Below are positions 15,768 through 23,964 of a stretch of DNA of 64,000 nt, one piece after another. Numbering within the stretch: the first letter of the stretch is position 1; every line of letters begins with the position of its first letter. Position numbers and translations under genes: made by a program. The stretch comes from Gottschalkia purinilytica (GTDB lineage Bacteria > Bacillota > Clostridia > Tissierellales > Gottschalkiaceae): positions 62,001 to 126,000 of the forward strand of contig NZ_LGSS01000003.1 in NCBI RefSeq assembly GCF_001190785.1. Direction: 5' to 3'. Below the pieces are notes generated by a model, which searched no databases, had not been told where the DNA came from, and was given only the letters and a program-made list of their open reading frames with translations.

Positions 15768-17154
15768 TTTCTTCACCTTCTAGACCTTCATATGAATTAA
15801 ATAAATTAGCTGTTTCTTTTCTTTCTTCTTCAAGCAATTGTAACTCATGGTCTACGTCGTCTACAATCGGTAATTGAGCTATAGTCGACCTCCTTGATAG
15901 TAAACCATGTAATTTAGTTAATGTATCAGCTAAATAGCCTAAATCAACTGGAAGTGTTCTAGTAAAGTCTACATAAATATCTTTAGATTCTATGTTAGTC
16001 ATGTTTTCTTTTATATGCATATACGCCACTATAGATTTAAACATAGAATTTAAGCCTTTTTTGAAAAACTCTTGTGTAATATTTGCTTTAAATTCTAAAG
16101 CTATTATTTTCCACTTTCTAGCTTCTCCTGACTCATTACCTCCTGCAAAGGCAGGGTCGTTTACATCAACGATTTTACTAAATTTATATATATTTCTTTC
16201 TAGTGTTTCAACTATATATTTAAAAAAGTCGACTGGTATATCTTTAGTTAAAAATTTAGCTTCTCCCTTTTCATCAGGAATATTGAATATACCAGTTTGT
16301 TTAGTAAATATATCTTTGGCTGTTGCGTCTCCTAGGTCTGTACCAGTTACAAGGAGATACGCAAGTCTAAATTGCTCAATTTCGTTTTGTGCGTCAGAAA
16401 TTATTCTGTCGTATGCGTCGATTAAATCCTCTACAGTTTCAAAATCTGCGTGGTACTCTAAATTGTTTATAAATTGAAAAACTGGAATTATATTAATTAA
16501 GTTAGACTTTGTATCAACTAACTTAAAAGCATTAATATACTCCAGTCTTTCGGCATAATGATGATATATTTTTATATGTTCTTTTGTATAAAGGGTTAAC
16601 ACTTGTGTATACCCCTTATCTGTGTAATCCTCATCTAGTATTATTCCTGCCTCACTATCTCCTAATATATAAGCATTCCAGGACTCAATATTTTTTAACT
16701 TTGGCTTTGTACCGTCTTCTTCTGTTTCTATGTCTAATAACCTGTAGGAAACGCCACAAGCACCTTGTTGTATTCCACTTTCTATGTCTAGTAAAAACAT
16801 ATCTTGACTATCTATAAAATCTTTAAAATATTGTCTTTCTTTTTCTTCTACATCTGTAGCAACTTGATACGCTATAGGGTTAGCGAACAAATAACCAACT
16901 TTTTGGTCTACAATGTAATTATAAAAACTGTTATGAATTTTATTATGAACTTTTAACAGTTTACTCTCTGGCTTAGGTCTATCATTTATTAGATTATGCT
17001 CAATTGTATATTGCTTATATTTCCTTAGTCTTTCATTCCTAATAGGGATAAAATCTGTAATAAATTCATTAGGGTCAAAATCATTGTTTCTTATTTTATA
17101 TAAATGTTTCTTTTCTTTCATTTTATCTAGCTTTAACGTACTTTCAAACTTCAA
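15673..17154 (-). CDS. Phage portal protein (SPP1 gp6 type)
   Basis: A 493-residue portal protein, which forms the dodecameric DNA channel at one capsid vertex. It starts at TTG with AGGAGGTGAC upstream. Recognisable segments are NSFYNYIVDQKVGYLFANPI (the conserved core near residue 95), DAYDRIISDAQNEIEQF and NDPAFAGGNESGEARKW. It directly follows the large terminase gene and overlaps the head-morphogenesis gene by about 95 bases. Confidence 0.93.
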   Translation of the reverse strand: MKFESTLKLDKMKEKKHLYKIRNNDFDPNEFITDFIPIRNERLRKYKQYTIEHNLINDRPKPESKLLKVHNKIHNSFYNYIVDQKVGYLFANPIAYQVATDVEEKERQYFKDFIDSQDMFLLDIESGIQQGACGVSYRLLDIETEEDGTKPKLKNIESWNAYILGDSEAGIILDEDYTDKGYTQVLTLYTKEHIKIYHHYAERLEYINAFKLVDTKSNLINIIPVFQFINNLEYHADFETVEDLIDAYDRIISDAQNEIEQFRLAYLLVTGTDLGDATAKDIFTKQTGIFNIPDEKGEAKFLTKDIPVDFFKYIVETLERNIYKFSKIVDVNDPAFAGGNESGEARKWKIIALEFKANITQEFFKKGLNSMFKSIVAYMHIKENMTNIESKDIYVDFTRTLPVDLGYLADTLTKLHGLLSRRSTIAQLPIVDDVDHELQLLEEERKETANLFNSYEGLEGEENAKLLDKSQEGTFNSSNKKRKQDTTRNQEVI

Positions 17155-17165
17155 TTTGTCACCTC

Positions 17166-18431
17166 CTATATGTCAATAACTTTTGCTTGTCCTCTACATA
17201 CTATAGTATGCACAAAGTACCTAACAGCGTCTAAGGCATGGTCGTTTTTCTTTATTGGTTTATCTTCTCCACGTTCTAAAGCTTTTTCATCCCAAACATA
17301 AGAGAAAAATTCCTTAAATGTATTTATACAACAATCGTTGAATAGTATTTTCTCTTCATTTAGGCATGTTGCAACGTTTCTGATACCATCTAATACATCA
17401 TTCTTAGCATTTATAACTCTATACTTATCTTCTTTTCTAATTAATGTTATAAAAGAAGACGCCGAAGGGTCTATTATTATACCTCTAACCTTTATATTCC
17501 CTATAAAGTCATCTAAATCTTTATAATACTCATTATCTGTTTTCTGCTTTTCTTTTTCTCTACCACTATAGTAATATTCTTTAACTGCATACCATTTGTT
17601 TTTATATTTTCCCCATAGTATAAAAGCTGTAGCATTTTGTGTTCCATAATCTATAGATACATAATGTTGTACATACGCTCTATTTTCCGTTTTACGACTA
17701 TGTTTATCCTTATTGAACATGTCATATATTAAACCTTCTGCCATAACCCACAAGCCTAAAATATAACGTTTAAAGAATACACCACTAAACATACGCTTGT
17801 ATCTTTCTTTAGTATCTTTTGCAAGACTTAGATTATCGTCCATAGTAAAATGAAGATAATATATTTTTTTCTTTTCTTTTTTATCTATATATTCTGTTTT
17901 AAACCAGTGATAAGGACTCTTTGGGTTACAGTTTACAAATACTTTTGAACCTTTAACAGAACAACGCCCAAGCATTTGTTCAACAAAATTTTGAGGAAAT
18001 AAAGCCACTTCATCGGCTAAAGCTCCAGCACTAGTTAAACCTTGCAGGGTGTCCTGACTAGCTTCGTTATTAGCACCAAATAGATAATATATGTTATCTC
18101 CGATAATAATATAGTTTTCTGACCTATTATGTGTAAACTTCCAACCCCAAGCTGTTAGAATTTTTTTCATAGGCTCTAAAACATTTCTTTTAAGTGAACC
18201 TATTGACTTTCCAGCAATTATAAAGCTTTCGTTGTTAAAGTTTTTCTGACTCCATTTTAAGAAGCTACAAATACAAGCTATAGTCTTCCCACTTCGGATT
18301 GCCCCATCTGCTATAACAATGTCACAATCTTTGTAAGGTGAACCATCTTCCCACCAGTTTAATAATCTTTTTTGTTTAAGGGAAAAGGGCTTAAATTTAA
18401 AAGGTTTAACTTTCTTTTTAAATAATCTCAA
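17166..18431 (-). CDS. Phage terminase large subunit
   Basis: A 421-residue packaging ATPase/nuclease. The start codon is TTG, overlapping the stop of the small subunit (TTGA). Walker A is DGAIRSGKTIA near residue 43-53, Walker B is ALADEVALFP (near 138), and the motor motif is VFVNCNPKSPYHWF. The nuclease part contains VSIDYGTQNATAFILWG and a conserved Asp in IIIDPSASSF, ending with NDHALDAVRYF. This set is typical of the SPP1/PBSX-like terminase family, consistent with the SPP1-like portal and gp7-like head protein. Whether packaging is headful (pac) or cohesive-ended cannot be decided here. Confidence 0.95.
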   Translation of the reverse strand: MRLFKKKVKPFKFKPFSLKQKRLLNWWEDGSPYKDCDIVIADGAIRSGKTIACICSFLKWSQKNFNNESFIIAGKSIGSLKRNVLEPMKKILTAWGWKFTHNRSENYIIIGDNIYYLFGANNEASQDTLQGLTSAGALADEVALFPQNFVEQMLGRCSVKGSKVFVNCNPKSPYHWFKTEYIDKKEKKKIYYLHFTMDDNLSLAKDTKERYKRMFSGVFFKRYILGLWVMAEGLIYDMFNKDKHSRKTENRAYVQHYVSIDYGTQNATAFILWGKYKNKWYAVKEYYYSGREKEKQKTDNEYYKDLDDFIGNIKVRGIIIDPSASSFITLIRKEDKYRVINAKNDVLDGIRNVATCLNEEKILFNDCCINTFKEFFSYVWDEKALERGEDKPIKKNDHALDAVRYFVHTIVCRGQAKVIDI

Positions 18432-19003
18432 TTTTCTTCTTCCTTAAACAAGTTCTCTATTTCTTCACTTGTCATTGTAGTAGCTTGTATAAAGTTTTCT
18501 ATAGCTTCTGTGTTATCATCTGTATTCAAGTCTATTTCTAGCTTATGTTTTAATTCAATAAGCTTCGTTTTTTGAGCTTGTACCCTTGTTAATGCTTCTT
18601 CTATATCATGTATCTTATCTAGTGCTGTGGTCATTTCTACTAAATTTGTTTCTTTATTATTTATAATTCCAGCTTGTCTACTTGCAACAATACAATCTTT
18701 ATTTTTAAGCTCTTGTATTCTCTTTAACATTCTTCTTTCTCTTATAGTAAACAGCCTCAATTCTTCATCTATTTGTTTAATTTTATCTAAGTTAATTCTA
18801 TCTATTAACTCTATTTCTTCACTGTCTAGTGTATCAAGCCATATTGTTTCATGCTCTCCCGTCTTGACAGCATTTTTATTTTTCTTAAGCTTTTCTTTGT
18901 CTTTTGCTCCTGTAGATTTTCCACCATGCATACGACATCTTCCATTTGCCATAGCTCTATTCTTACAGGGTTGTCCAGTTCTTGTTTTAGCTCCACAGTA
19001 CAT
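18428..19003 (-). CDS. Phage terminase small subunit
   Basis: A 191-residue protein with an N-terminal zinc-knuckle-like signature (Cys3, Cys13, Cys23 and His26 in TGQPCKNRAMANGRCRMHGG) running into HGGKSTGAKD, a motif common in small terminase subunits of Firmicutes phages. The remainder is charged helix and coiled-coil for oligomerisation. It recognises the packaging site and feeds DNA to the large subunit, whose gene overlaps it by 4 bases. The AGAGGTG ribosome site precedes ATG. Confidence 0.88.
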   Translation of the reverse strand: MYCGAKTRTGQPCKNRAMANGRCRMHGGKSTGAKDKEKLKKNKNAVKTGEHETIWLDTLDSEEIELIDRINLDKIKQIDEELRLFTIRERRMLKRIQELKNKDCIVASRQAGIINNKETNLVEMTTALDKIHDIEEALTRVQAQKTKLIELKHKLEIDLNTDDNTEAIENFIQATTMTSEEIENLFKEEEN

Positions 19004-19037
19004 GTTGTTTCACCTCTAATTTATTCACCTCTTTTTT

Positions 19038-19085
19038 AAATAATAAAAACTACTGTAAAATTTATAACAGTAGTTTTTATTATTT
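19038..19085. terminator. Bidirectional terminator upstream of the terminase genes
   Basis: A long perfect inverted repeat (AATAATAAAAACTACTGT with its complement, loop of about 8) separates the packaging operon from the plus-strand island. Run-through by an early or late transcript would need anti-termination or a promoter between here and 19003; I see no clear late promoter. Confidence 0.8.
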
Positions 19086-19133
19086 CATAATTAGATTATT
19101 TTAGAAAATATGATAAATAATTCTATATTTTAC

Positions 19134-19162
19134 TTGATGTTTTCACTATAACGTGATATAAT
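19134..19162 (+). promoter_or_regulatory. Promoter of the plus-strand three-gene island
   Basis: TTGATG at 19134-19139, a 17-bp spacer and a perfect TATAAT at 19157-19162 lie 24 bp before the GTG start at 19187. This is a strong housekeeping-type promoter in the opposite direction to the phage lytic genes. Confidence 0.75.
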
Positions 19163-19186
19163 ATAATTATAGAAAGGAGGTGCAAA

Positions 19187-19327
19187 GTGGAACGTATAGT
19201 AGAAAAAACAATAGCTTTAGCAGTATCACTCTTAACATTGCATAAACTCTGGCTGTCCAACCAAAAAGCAAAGTTAGAAAATGAAAAGCTAAAGCTAGAA
19301 ATCAGAAGGATAAGGAGAGGGAATTAA
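19187..19327 (+). CDS. 46-residue helical peptide, first gene of the plus-strand island
   Basis: A short open frame with a GTG start and an exceptionally strong ribosome site (AAAGGAGGTG, 6 bases upstream). The N-terminal half is an amphipathic or weakly hydrophobic helix (IVEKTIALAVSLLTLHKLWL); the C-terminal half is a charged coil rich in Lys, Glu and Arg. A GC-rich hairpin follows its stop. The expression signals support a real gene. Function unknown; a small membrane-active or regulatory peptide is possible. Confidence 0.65.
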   Translation: MERIVEKTIALAVSLLTLHKLWLSNQKAKLENEKLKLEIRRIRRGN

Positions 19328-19367
19328 CTCTCTCCCCTATTCCTACTATATAGTATACCACATTATT

Positions 19368-19583
19368 ATGAAAAAAACCTTCAATTTATTAAACTGTCTA
19401 CCATGGTTAATACTATTATATTTCTTTGTAAAGTTAGACTTTAAACACCTATTATCGTTAGACTATATTATCTTTACTATATTAGGTATTTCTATATGTT
19501 TAAAAATTCGCCAACTACATCTATTTCATATAAAAAAGAAATTGGAGCGTGAATTTAAAAATGAACAAAACAAATCCTTTTGA
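19368..19583 (+). CDS. Small two-helix membrane protein
   Basis: A 71-residue protein with two hydrophobic segments (about residues 10-22 and 32-47, LPWLILLYFFVKL and YIIFTILGISICL) and a basic tail with KKKLEREFKNEQNK. The ATG has no clear ribosome site, so translation may be weak or coupled. It overlaps the next gene by 23 bases in another frame. Function unknown; it forms one transcript with the 46-residue peptide and the HTH protein. Confidence 0.55.
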   Translation: MKKTFNLLNCLPWLILLYFFVKLDFKHLLSLDYIIFTILGISICLKIRQLHLFHIKKKLEREFKNEQNKSF

Positions 19584-19767
19584 TGGTCTAATGAGCTTCA
19601 AAGAAGCTACTGACCTATGGGGTTTACACGAAAGTACACTGCGTAAAGCTGTATCATACGGTAAACTTCAAGAAAATATTGATGTAAAAAAATTTGGAAA
19701 ACAGTGGATAATAACTATTGAGGCTATGGAACGTGAATACGGTCCTATGCCTAAAAAAAGGGACTAA
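19561..19767 (+). CDS. Helix-turn-helix DNA-binding protein
   Basis: A 68-residue protein starting at the ATG at 19561 (GGAGCG lies about 12 bases upstream; a GTG at 19549 is an alternative start). MSFKEATDLWGLHESTLRKAVSYGKL followed by KKFGKQWIITIEAMEREYG is an excisionase/MerR-like winged HTH. Such short HTH proteins occur widely in Firmicutes phages and as antitoxin-like partners. It is the last gene of the island and ends in a strong terminator. Its target is unknown; autoregulation of the island or control of the late promoter are possible. Confidence 0.8.
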   Translation: MNKTNPFDGLMSFKEATDLWGLHESTLRKAVSYGKLQENIDVKKFGKQWIITIEAMEREYGPMPKKRD

Positions 19768-19889
19768 GAGGGTTGATTATTAACCCTCTTTTTTTCTTTT
19801 CCCTTTACACACCTAGGCAATATACAAAATGCTTTATCTTCTAACCAATGCCCCCACATACATTTTTTACATTTGTGTTCTATTTTCAA
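19764..19889 (-). CDS. Small Cys-rich (zinc-ribbon-like) phage protein
   Basis: A 41-residue open frame starting at TTG with AGGAGTGAG upstream. KCKKCMW with FCILPRC gives a CxxC-x(n)-C-x(n)-C pattern seen in small zinc-binding proteins of clostridial phages. Its stop codon overlaps, on the opposite strand, the stop codon of the HTH gene (19561-19767), and its last codons pass through that gene's terminator stem. Convergent overlap of this kind suggests that only one of the two is strongly expressed at a time. Confidence 0.6.
   Translation of the reverse strand: MKIEHKCKKCMWGHWLEDKAFCILPRCVKGKEKKRVNNQPS
19766..19795 (+). terminator. Terminator of the plus-strand island
   Basis: AAGAGGGTT, a short loop and AACCCTCTT are followed by seven T. 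The stem starts at the stop codon of the HTH gene. Confidence 0.85.
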
Positions 19890-20253
19890 AACGTATACTC
19901 ACTCCTAAAACTTCTATTATAAATTAATACCTGTTTAGGGCATGGTCATTTTAACCACCCCCTCTATTAGTATTTTTTTAACTTAAAAAATCCAGTCTCA
20001 ACTATGCCGAGTCTAGGTCTCTCCTTCTACAACTTGGTAGATGAGCTATAATTAAAAAAGCCACTCTATTCAAAGAGTGACTTTTTTAAAAAATATCAAG
20101 GAATTATAAGTCAACTGGGGTTAAGATAATGAACAAGATTGCTTTAATGTAATGCATTCTTTTCTCTTAAAGTACACGACATAAGATTTAGATAACGGAA
20201 CTATTCAAAGGAGGACAAGGAATTTATTTATTCCTTAACCTAATAACATTGTA
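19890..20253. other. Non-coding early/late junction with hairpins
   Basis: About 360 bases without a convincing gene. It contains a strong bidirectional hairpin at 20053-20088 (AAAAAAG to CTTTTTT around a CACTCT stem) and a small perfect dyad at 20217-20236. The stretch 19995-20045 has short repeats of GTCTC and a CTAC/GTAG hairpin. As it lies about 1 kb before the terminase genes and beside the ArpU-like regulator, it is a candidate place for the late promoter or the packaging site, but no motif proves either. Confidence 0.4.
20053..20088. terminator. Bidirectional hairpin terminator
   Basis: AAAAAAG, a CACTCT/AGAGTG stem with a 5-base loop and CTTTTTT form a symmetric terminator downstream of the ArpU-like gene. 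Confidence 0.75.
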
Positions 20254-20649
20254 TCACATTGTTTTTTGCATGTGTGTTGACTCTTTGTTGACTCTTTTAC
20301 AAAATATCTTTCTGATATATTGTTCTGTATATCCTACTTCCTTGGCTATTTCGTTATGTGTCTTTCCTTCTATAAACCTTTTGTAAGCGATTTTATATTC
20401 TAATCCCTCTAATTTATTGATCTTGTCTAATATTTCTTTCTGACTCTGTTCCTTATCCTCTATGATTGCTCTTATTGACGCCATCTCATTAACTATTTTA
20501 GTGTGTCTATCTACATATCTATCTAAATCTATCTTATGTGTATGTTTTATTCTCTCTACTCCATATAATTCTCTTTCTAAGTTTTCCAGTCTAGTATTGT
20601 ATATATCTATCTCACTGAGCAAATCCCTATATGAAGTTATTAGCTTCAT
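20254..20649 (-). CDS. ArpU/RinA-like phage late transcription regulator (sigma-70 region 4-like)
   Basis: A 131-residue protein. Residues 1-80 are coiled-coil (YRDLLSEIDIYNTRLENLERE). Residues about 85-120 form a helix-turn-helix (EGKTHNEIAKEVGYTEQYIRKIF) like sigma region 4. This plan is shared by ArpU- and RinA-type activators of phage packaging and structural operons, and the gene lies just upstream of that operon, after the replication genes. Predicted role: switch to late transcription. Confidence 0.78.
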   Translation of the reverse strand: MKLITSYRDLLSEIDIYNTRLENLERELYGVERIKHTHKIDLDRYVDRHTKIVNEMASIRAIIEDKEQSQKEILDKINKLEGLEYKIAYKRFIEGKTHNEIAKEVGYTEQYIRKIFCKRVNKESTHMQKTM

Positions 20650-20712
20650 AAAATCCCTCCTTAGACTATTGAATTATAAAAAATATTAATATGTTTGCAT
20701 GGGGTTTGTTTT

Positions 20713-20947
20713 CTAAATACACCTTTTATTATTTTCTATGTCTATCTTATTAAGTTTTGATTTAAGATAGCTTATCTTTCTTTTTTTAATTAACTTATGA
20801 AAAGTGTTTTGTTGTCTCCATTTTGGCATTGAGTTATTTATACATATAATCGTGTAATCATCATCTTTAGGTTTATATCTAAATCCTCTTATTTTTTTTA
20901 AAGTTAGCTTTTATTAAAATGAATTTTTCACTTTTATATTTAAACAT
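20713..20947 (-). pseudogene. Frameshifted small phage gene (A8 homopolymer)
   Basis: AAAGGAGGATATCTAAAATG gives a perfect translation start at 20947, but the frame stops after 22 codons. Removal of one A from a run of eight (about 20890-20898) restores a frame of about 77 residues that continues with GFRYKPKDDDYTIICINNSM and a lysine-rich end, stopping at 20713. The continuous frame fills a 290-bp gap between DnaB and the ArpU-like gene exactly. It is either a recent indel, a sequencing error in a homopolymer, or phase-variable slippage. The product is unknown. Confidence 0.6.
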
Positions 20948-20963
20948 TTTAGATATCCTCCTT

Positions 20964-22253
20964 TTATCCTATAGATATAAATTTCATTAAACTAGGTACA
21001 TATACCATTCCAAAAAATCCAACAGGACCGTTTCTTTGTTTTTCAAGTATTATATCTGTTAAAACGTTACCTCTTTTGTGTATTTCCTGTACCGTTTCCC
21101 TTGTATACGTTCCATTATTAATTAATTTTCCAATTTCATCTTTATTTAGTTTATGGATAAATATAATATTGTCACTATCTTGCTCTATTGCTCCTGACTC
21201 TCTCAAATCTGCCAGCGTTGGTCTGTTTCCTTCTGCATTTCTGTTTAATTGACTAAGCATTATAATTGGTATCTTAAATTCAAGAGTCATTAACTTTAAA
21301 TCTCTAGTTATACTTGATACTTCTTGTTCTCTATTACTGTATTTACCTACTGATTTAAGAAGTTGCAAGTAGTCTATAATAACTAAATCAGGCTTATATT
21401 TTCTTATTTTAGTTCGTATATGCTCTGTATTCTTGCTTGTTTTATCTAAAATAAAGTTATCCCAACAAAATCTTTGAGCTACTGATATAGTTTTTTTCCA
21501 CCCCTCTTCATTCAGATTACCTCGTCTTAAATCATTTCCATCTATTCTAGAATGTGACGCAATTATTCTCTGACATAATTGTATATCTGACATTTCTAAA
21601 CTAGTAAACATCACTTTTCTTTTATTATTTGCTATGTTAAGTCCTACTTGCATTGCTATTGCAGTTTTACCTACTCCTGGTCTAGCTGCTATAGTTGTTA
21701 ATTCCTCTTCATGTAGTCCTGATGTAGCTATATCAAGCTTTGATATTCCAGTATAATAGGATTTATCACCTTTATTTTCTGACCTTTTCTCTAAAACTGT
21801 TATAGTGTCTAACATAGCCTTCCTTAGTGTTGTAACTTCATCACTAGATATAGATTTTATTTTATCTATTTCCTGCATAGCATTATTTTTTATTGTCTCT
21901 ACATCAACATTAGAGTCCTTAGTCATATCTATAATTAACTTTGCCTTTTCTTCTAATCTCCTTCTATTAGCTTTATCTTTAAGTAGCTTTATATTACTTT
22001 CTATGTATCTAGTAGTTGCTACTAAGTCAGTTAAGTCGGTTATATAGGTTATATCTAAGTTAGTCTTTTCATGTACTTCAAAATAATTTACTTCTTTATT
22101 CTGGGTTATTAGACTTTTAATAGAATTTAATACCTTTCTATTGCTTTCATCTATGAAATCATCTTCATCAAGATAGTGTATATATTCATGAGTTCCTTTA
22201 TCTAATAAGAAACTTCCTAAAACTTCTCTTTCAATCCTTAAGACTTCAATCAC
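20964..22253 (-). CDS. Phage replicative DNA helicase (DnaB family)
   Basis: A 429-residue DnaB-type helicase. The N-terminal domain (residues 1-110, LRIEREVLGSFLLDKGTHEY) is the primase-interacting helical bundle. The RecA-like C-terminal domain has Walker A AARPGVGKTAIAM near residue 195, Walker B LVIIDYLQLL, and the DnaB box with MLSQLNRNAEGNRPTLADL. It unwinds phage DNA at the fork. It is slightly shorter than cellular DnaB and encoded directly after the initiator (2-base gap), indicating a phage helicase-loading module. Confidence 0.95.
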   Translation of the reverse strand: MIEVLRIEREVLGSFLLDKGTHEYIHYLDEDDFIDESNRKVLNSIKSLITQNKEVNYFEVHEKTNLDITYITDLTDLVATTRYIESNIKLLKDKANRRRLEEKAKLIIDMTKDSNVDVETIKNNAMQEIDKIKSISSDEVTTLRKAMLDTITVLEKRSENKGDKSYYTGISKLDIATSGLHEEELTTIAARPGVGKTAIAMQVGLNIANNKRKVMFTSLEMSDIQLCQRIIASHSRIDGNDLRRGNLNEEGWKKTISVAQRFCWDNFILDKTSKNTEHIRTKIRKYKPDLVIIDYLQLLKSVGKYSNREQEVSSITRDLKLMTLEFKIPIIMLSQLNRNAEGNRPTLADLRESGAIEQDSDNIIFIHKLNKDEIGKLINNGTYTRETVQEIHKRGNVLTDIILEKQRNGPVGFFGMVYVPSLMKFISIG

Positions 22254-22255
22254 AT

Positions 22256-22996
22256 TTAAAACCTCCTGTCAGTTCCTCTCCAGTTATAGTCATAGTTTGC
22301 TTCATTATCTTGTTTATTTTCTTTTAGGCATTTTCCCCATTCAATATATTTTTTAAATGCAGTGTTAATTTGACTACGAGCATTTGATTTAGCTTTTAAT
22401 GGTTCATCTAGTTTATATGCTGACCATTGCTTTATTGCTTCTAACATATCCAATTGCTCATATCGTTCTTTTAAAGTATGGTACATTTTCAAATCTTTTT
22501 CCCTATCAAAAGGATAATTGTCTATAGTATTTAAAACCTTTAAAAAATCTTCTTCATTTTGTGTAAGTATATATATATCATTCTTTTCATTCTTTACATT
22601 CTTGTTAGTTGTTAGTCGCTTGTTAGTTGCTTGTTGATTGCTTGTTAATTCTTCATCTTTACATTGGTATGACTCCCAATTTTCAATAGTTATAAGCCTA
22701 TTTTTGTTTGTTGATTCGTTTGTTAAAAATCCGTACTTTTCAAATTTCTTTAAAGCTGTTCTAACATTCTGAATTGATACGCCTTTTCCTGCATTTATGG
22801 CTATTTTTTCAAGGCTAGTAACAAATTGTCCAGGCTTAGCTACATACTTTTCGCCCTTCCATTCCCATTCTTTTACTTTGTGATTCGCCATCATTAACAA
22901 TGTTATTAGTATTGTTTTTTGTTCAGGAGTTGAGTCTATCCATATAGCTTTATCCATTAAGTGTCTATGAAGTTTTATCCAACCTTTATTACTCAT
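22256..22996 (-). CDS. Phage replication initiator (DnaD/helix-turn-helix type)
   Basis: A 246-residue protein; the ATG at 22996 has GAGGTGGAG directly upstream, preferable to the in-frame GTG at 23005. N-terminal residues 1-100 form a winged helix (GWIKLHRHLMDKAIW, SIQNVRTALKKFEKYGFL) of the phage replisome-organiser type. The middle is a low-complexity linker (SNQQATNKRLTTNKNVKN), and the C-terminal helical part (ILTQNEEDFLKVLNTIDNYP onward) should contact the helicase. It binds the phage origin, which may lie inside or beside the gene. Confidence 0.8.
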   Translation of the reverse strand: MSNKGWIKLHRHLMDKAIWIDSTPEQKTILITLLMMANHKVKEWEWKGEKYVAKPGQFVTSLEKIAINAGKGVSIQNVRTALKKFEKYGFLTNESTNKNRLITIENWESYQCKDEELTSNQQATNKRLTTNKNVKNEKNDIYILTQNEEDFLKVLNTIDNYPFDREKDLKMYHTLKERYEQLDMLEAIKQWSAYKLDEPLKAKSNARSQINTAFKKYIEWGKCLKENKQDNEANYDYNWRGTDRRF

Positions 22997-23016
22997 TAAC
23001 TCCACCTCGTGTTATA

Positions 23017-23041
23017 AAGAAGAGGAGAGGTTTCTCCCCTT
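23017..23041. terminator. Possible hairpin before the replication genes
   Basis: AGAAGAGGAGA pairs with TCTCCCCTTCT around a short loop, with a short T-run on the minus side. It sits in the 150-bp AT-rich gap upstream of the initiator gene and could attenuate early read-through. Confidence 0.45.
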
Positions 23042-23152
23042 CTGTTAAATAATATTGCTTGTCCAACTTGCATTATTATTCTTTATTTAATATAATTTAT
23101 ATAGGTTTATTTAGTATAATTTGTATAGTTTTTATTTTTACATGTCTAACTT

Positions 23153-23248
23153 TTAGTTGGCTTTTTCTTTTTGCTCTATAAAGTTAGGCATATCCTTTGC
23201 TTTTCCAACATAGTAAACTAATAATTTTTTCCCTGTTATAGTTTTCAT
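23153..23248 (-). CDS. 31-residue early phage peptide
   Basis: A short open frame, MKTITGKKLLVYYVGKAKDM and onward, with an ideal GGAGGTAAATA ribosome site. The ATG overlaps the stop of the upstream gene (TAATG), which signals translational coupling and supports it as real despite the small size. Function unknown. Confidence 0.6.
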   Translation of the reverse strand: MKTITGKKLLVYYVGKAKDMPNFIEQKEKAN

Positions 23249-23964
23249 TATTTACCTCCTTTAATAAGCTTAGGTCTTGGGTAATACTGTTCAAGTGTTT
23301 TGTTTCCGTTTTCATCTTCTTTTAAAGTATACATCGGCAATTGATTATCGAATAAATTTGAGAATTCATCATAGTATTGTTTTTCTCCAACCTGCTCTTT
23401 ATATTTTGGTATCACATAATCAATTAAAAAACTTGTTGTTAAATCGAATAATGGCATTCCGTTTCTATTCCATTTGAACCCTTCGTTATATTTTGTACGC
23501 TCCGATTCAATACCATCATTAAGGTAGCTCATATAATTACTCATACCTTTATGTATTCCATAAAAATATTTATTAAAAAATGTTTTTACATCTCCTTCAT
23601 TTAGTCCGGCTACTTGAATAAATTCTTTCATTGGTAAATCTACTTCATCATATAACTTACATATATGTTCTAACCTTGCATAAGTCATAGCTATTAAATC
23701 TGTATATCCTCCTAAATATGATCCTAATTTACGTTTATATTCTCTATGTTTTTTTAATAAACACGGTGTTATTCTTCTAATCCAAACTATTTGATTGTGA
23801 CATTCTTGTATATCTTTTGTATCTTTAGGTACTGGCTTACTTAATAAGTTCCATATTAAAAGTTCTTCCAGTGGCATATCTTTAAAAATAGACCCTTCTT
23901 TTCTTTCAAGATAAAATATAATTTTATCTGATATTTTCTTTCTAAAATTTTCTTTTAACATCAT
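23248..23964 (-). CDS. Unrecognised early phage protein, 238 residues
   Basis: A soluble, mostly helical protein without a motif I can name. Notable parts are SDKIIFYLERKEGS at the start, HREYKRKLGSYLGGYTDLIA in the middle and a conserved-looking NEGFKWNRNGMPLFDLTTSF segment. Two consecutive ATGs follow GGGGGAG, so the start may be 23964 or 23961. It overlaps both neighbours by a few bases in a tight early operon between antirepressor and replication genes; single-strand annealing or another DNA role is possible, but nothing in the sequence shows it. Confidence 0.7.
   Translation of the reverse strand: MMLKENFRKKISDKIIFYLERKEGSIFKDMPLEELLIWNLLSKPVPKDTKDIQECHNQIVWIRRITPCLLKKHREYKRKLGSYLGGYTDLIAMTYARLEHICKLYDEVDLPMKEFIQVAGLNEGDVKTFFNKYFYGIHKGMSNYMSYLNDGIESERTKYNEGFKWNRNGMPLFDLTTSFLIDYVIPKYKEQVGEKQYYDEFSNLFDNQLPMYTLKEDENGNKTLEQYYPRPKLIKGGK

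Noticed and set aside
19935..19949. Four-codon open frame (ATG ACC ATG CCC TAA, minus strand) behind GGGGGTGG
   Set aside because: Too short to support as a gene or leader peptide; no attenuator-like structure depends on it.
19995..20045. tRNA-like fragment around TTGGTAGATGAGC
   Set aside because: No cloverleaf can be closed on either strand: acceptor and T arms are missing, so the likeness is limited to a short D-arm-like string.
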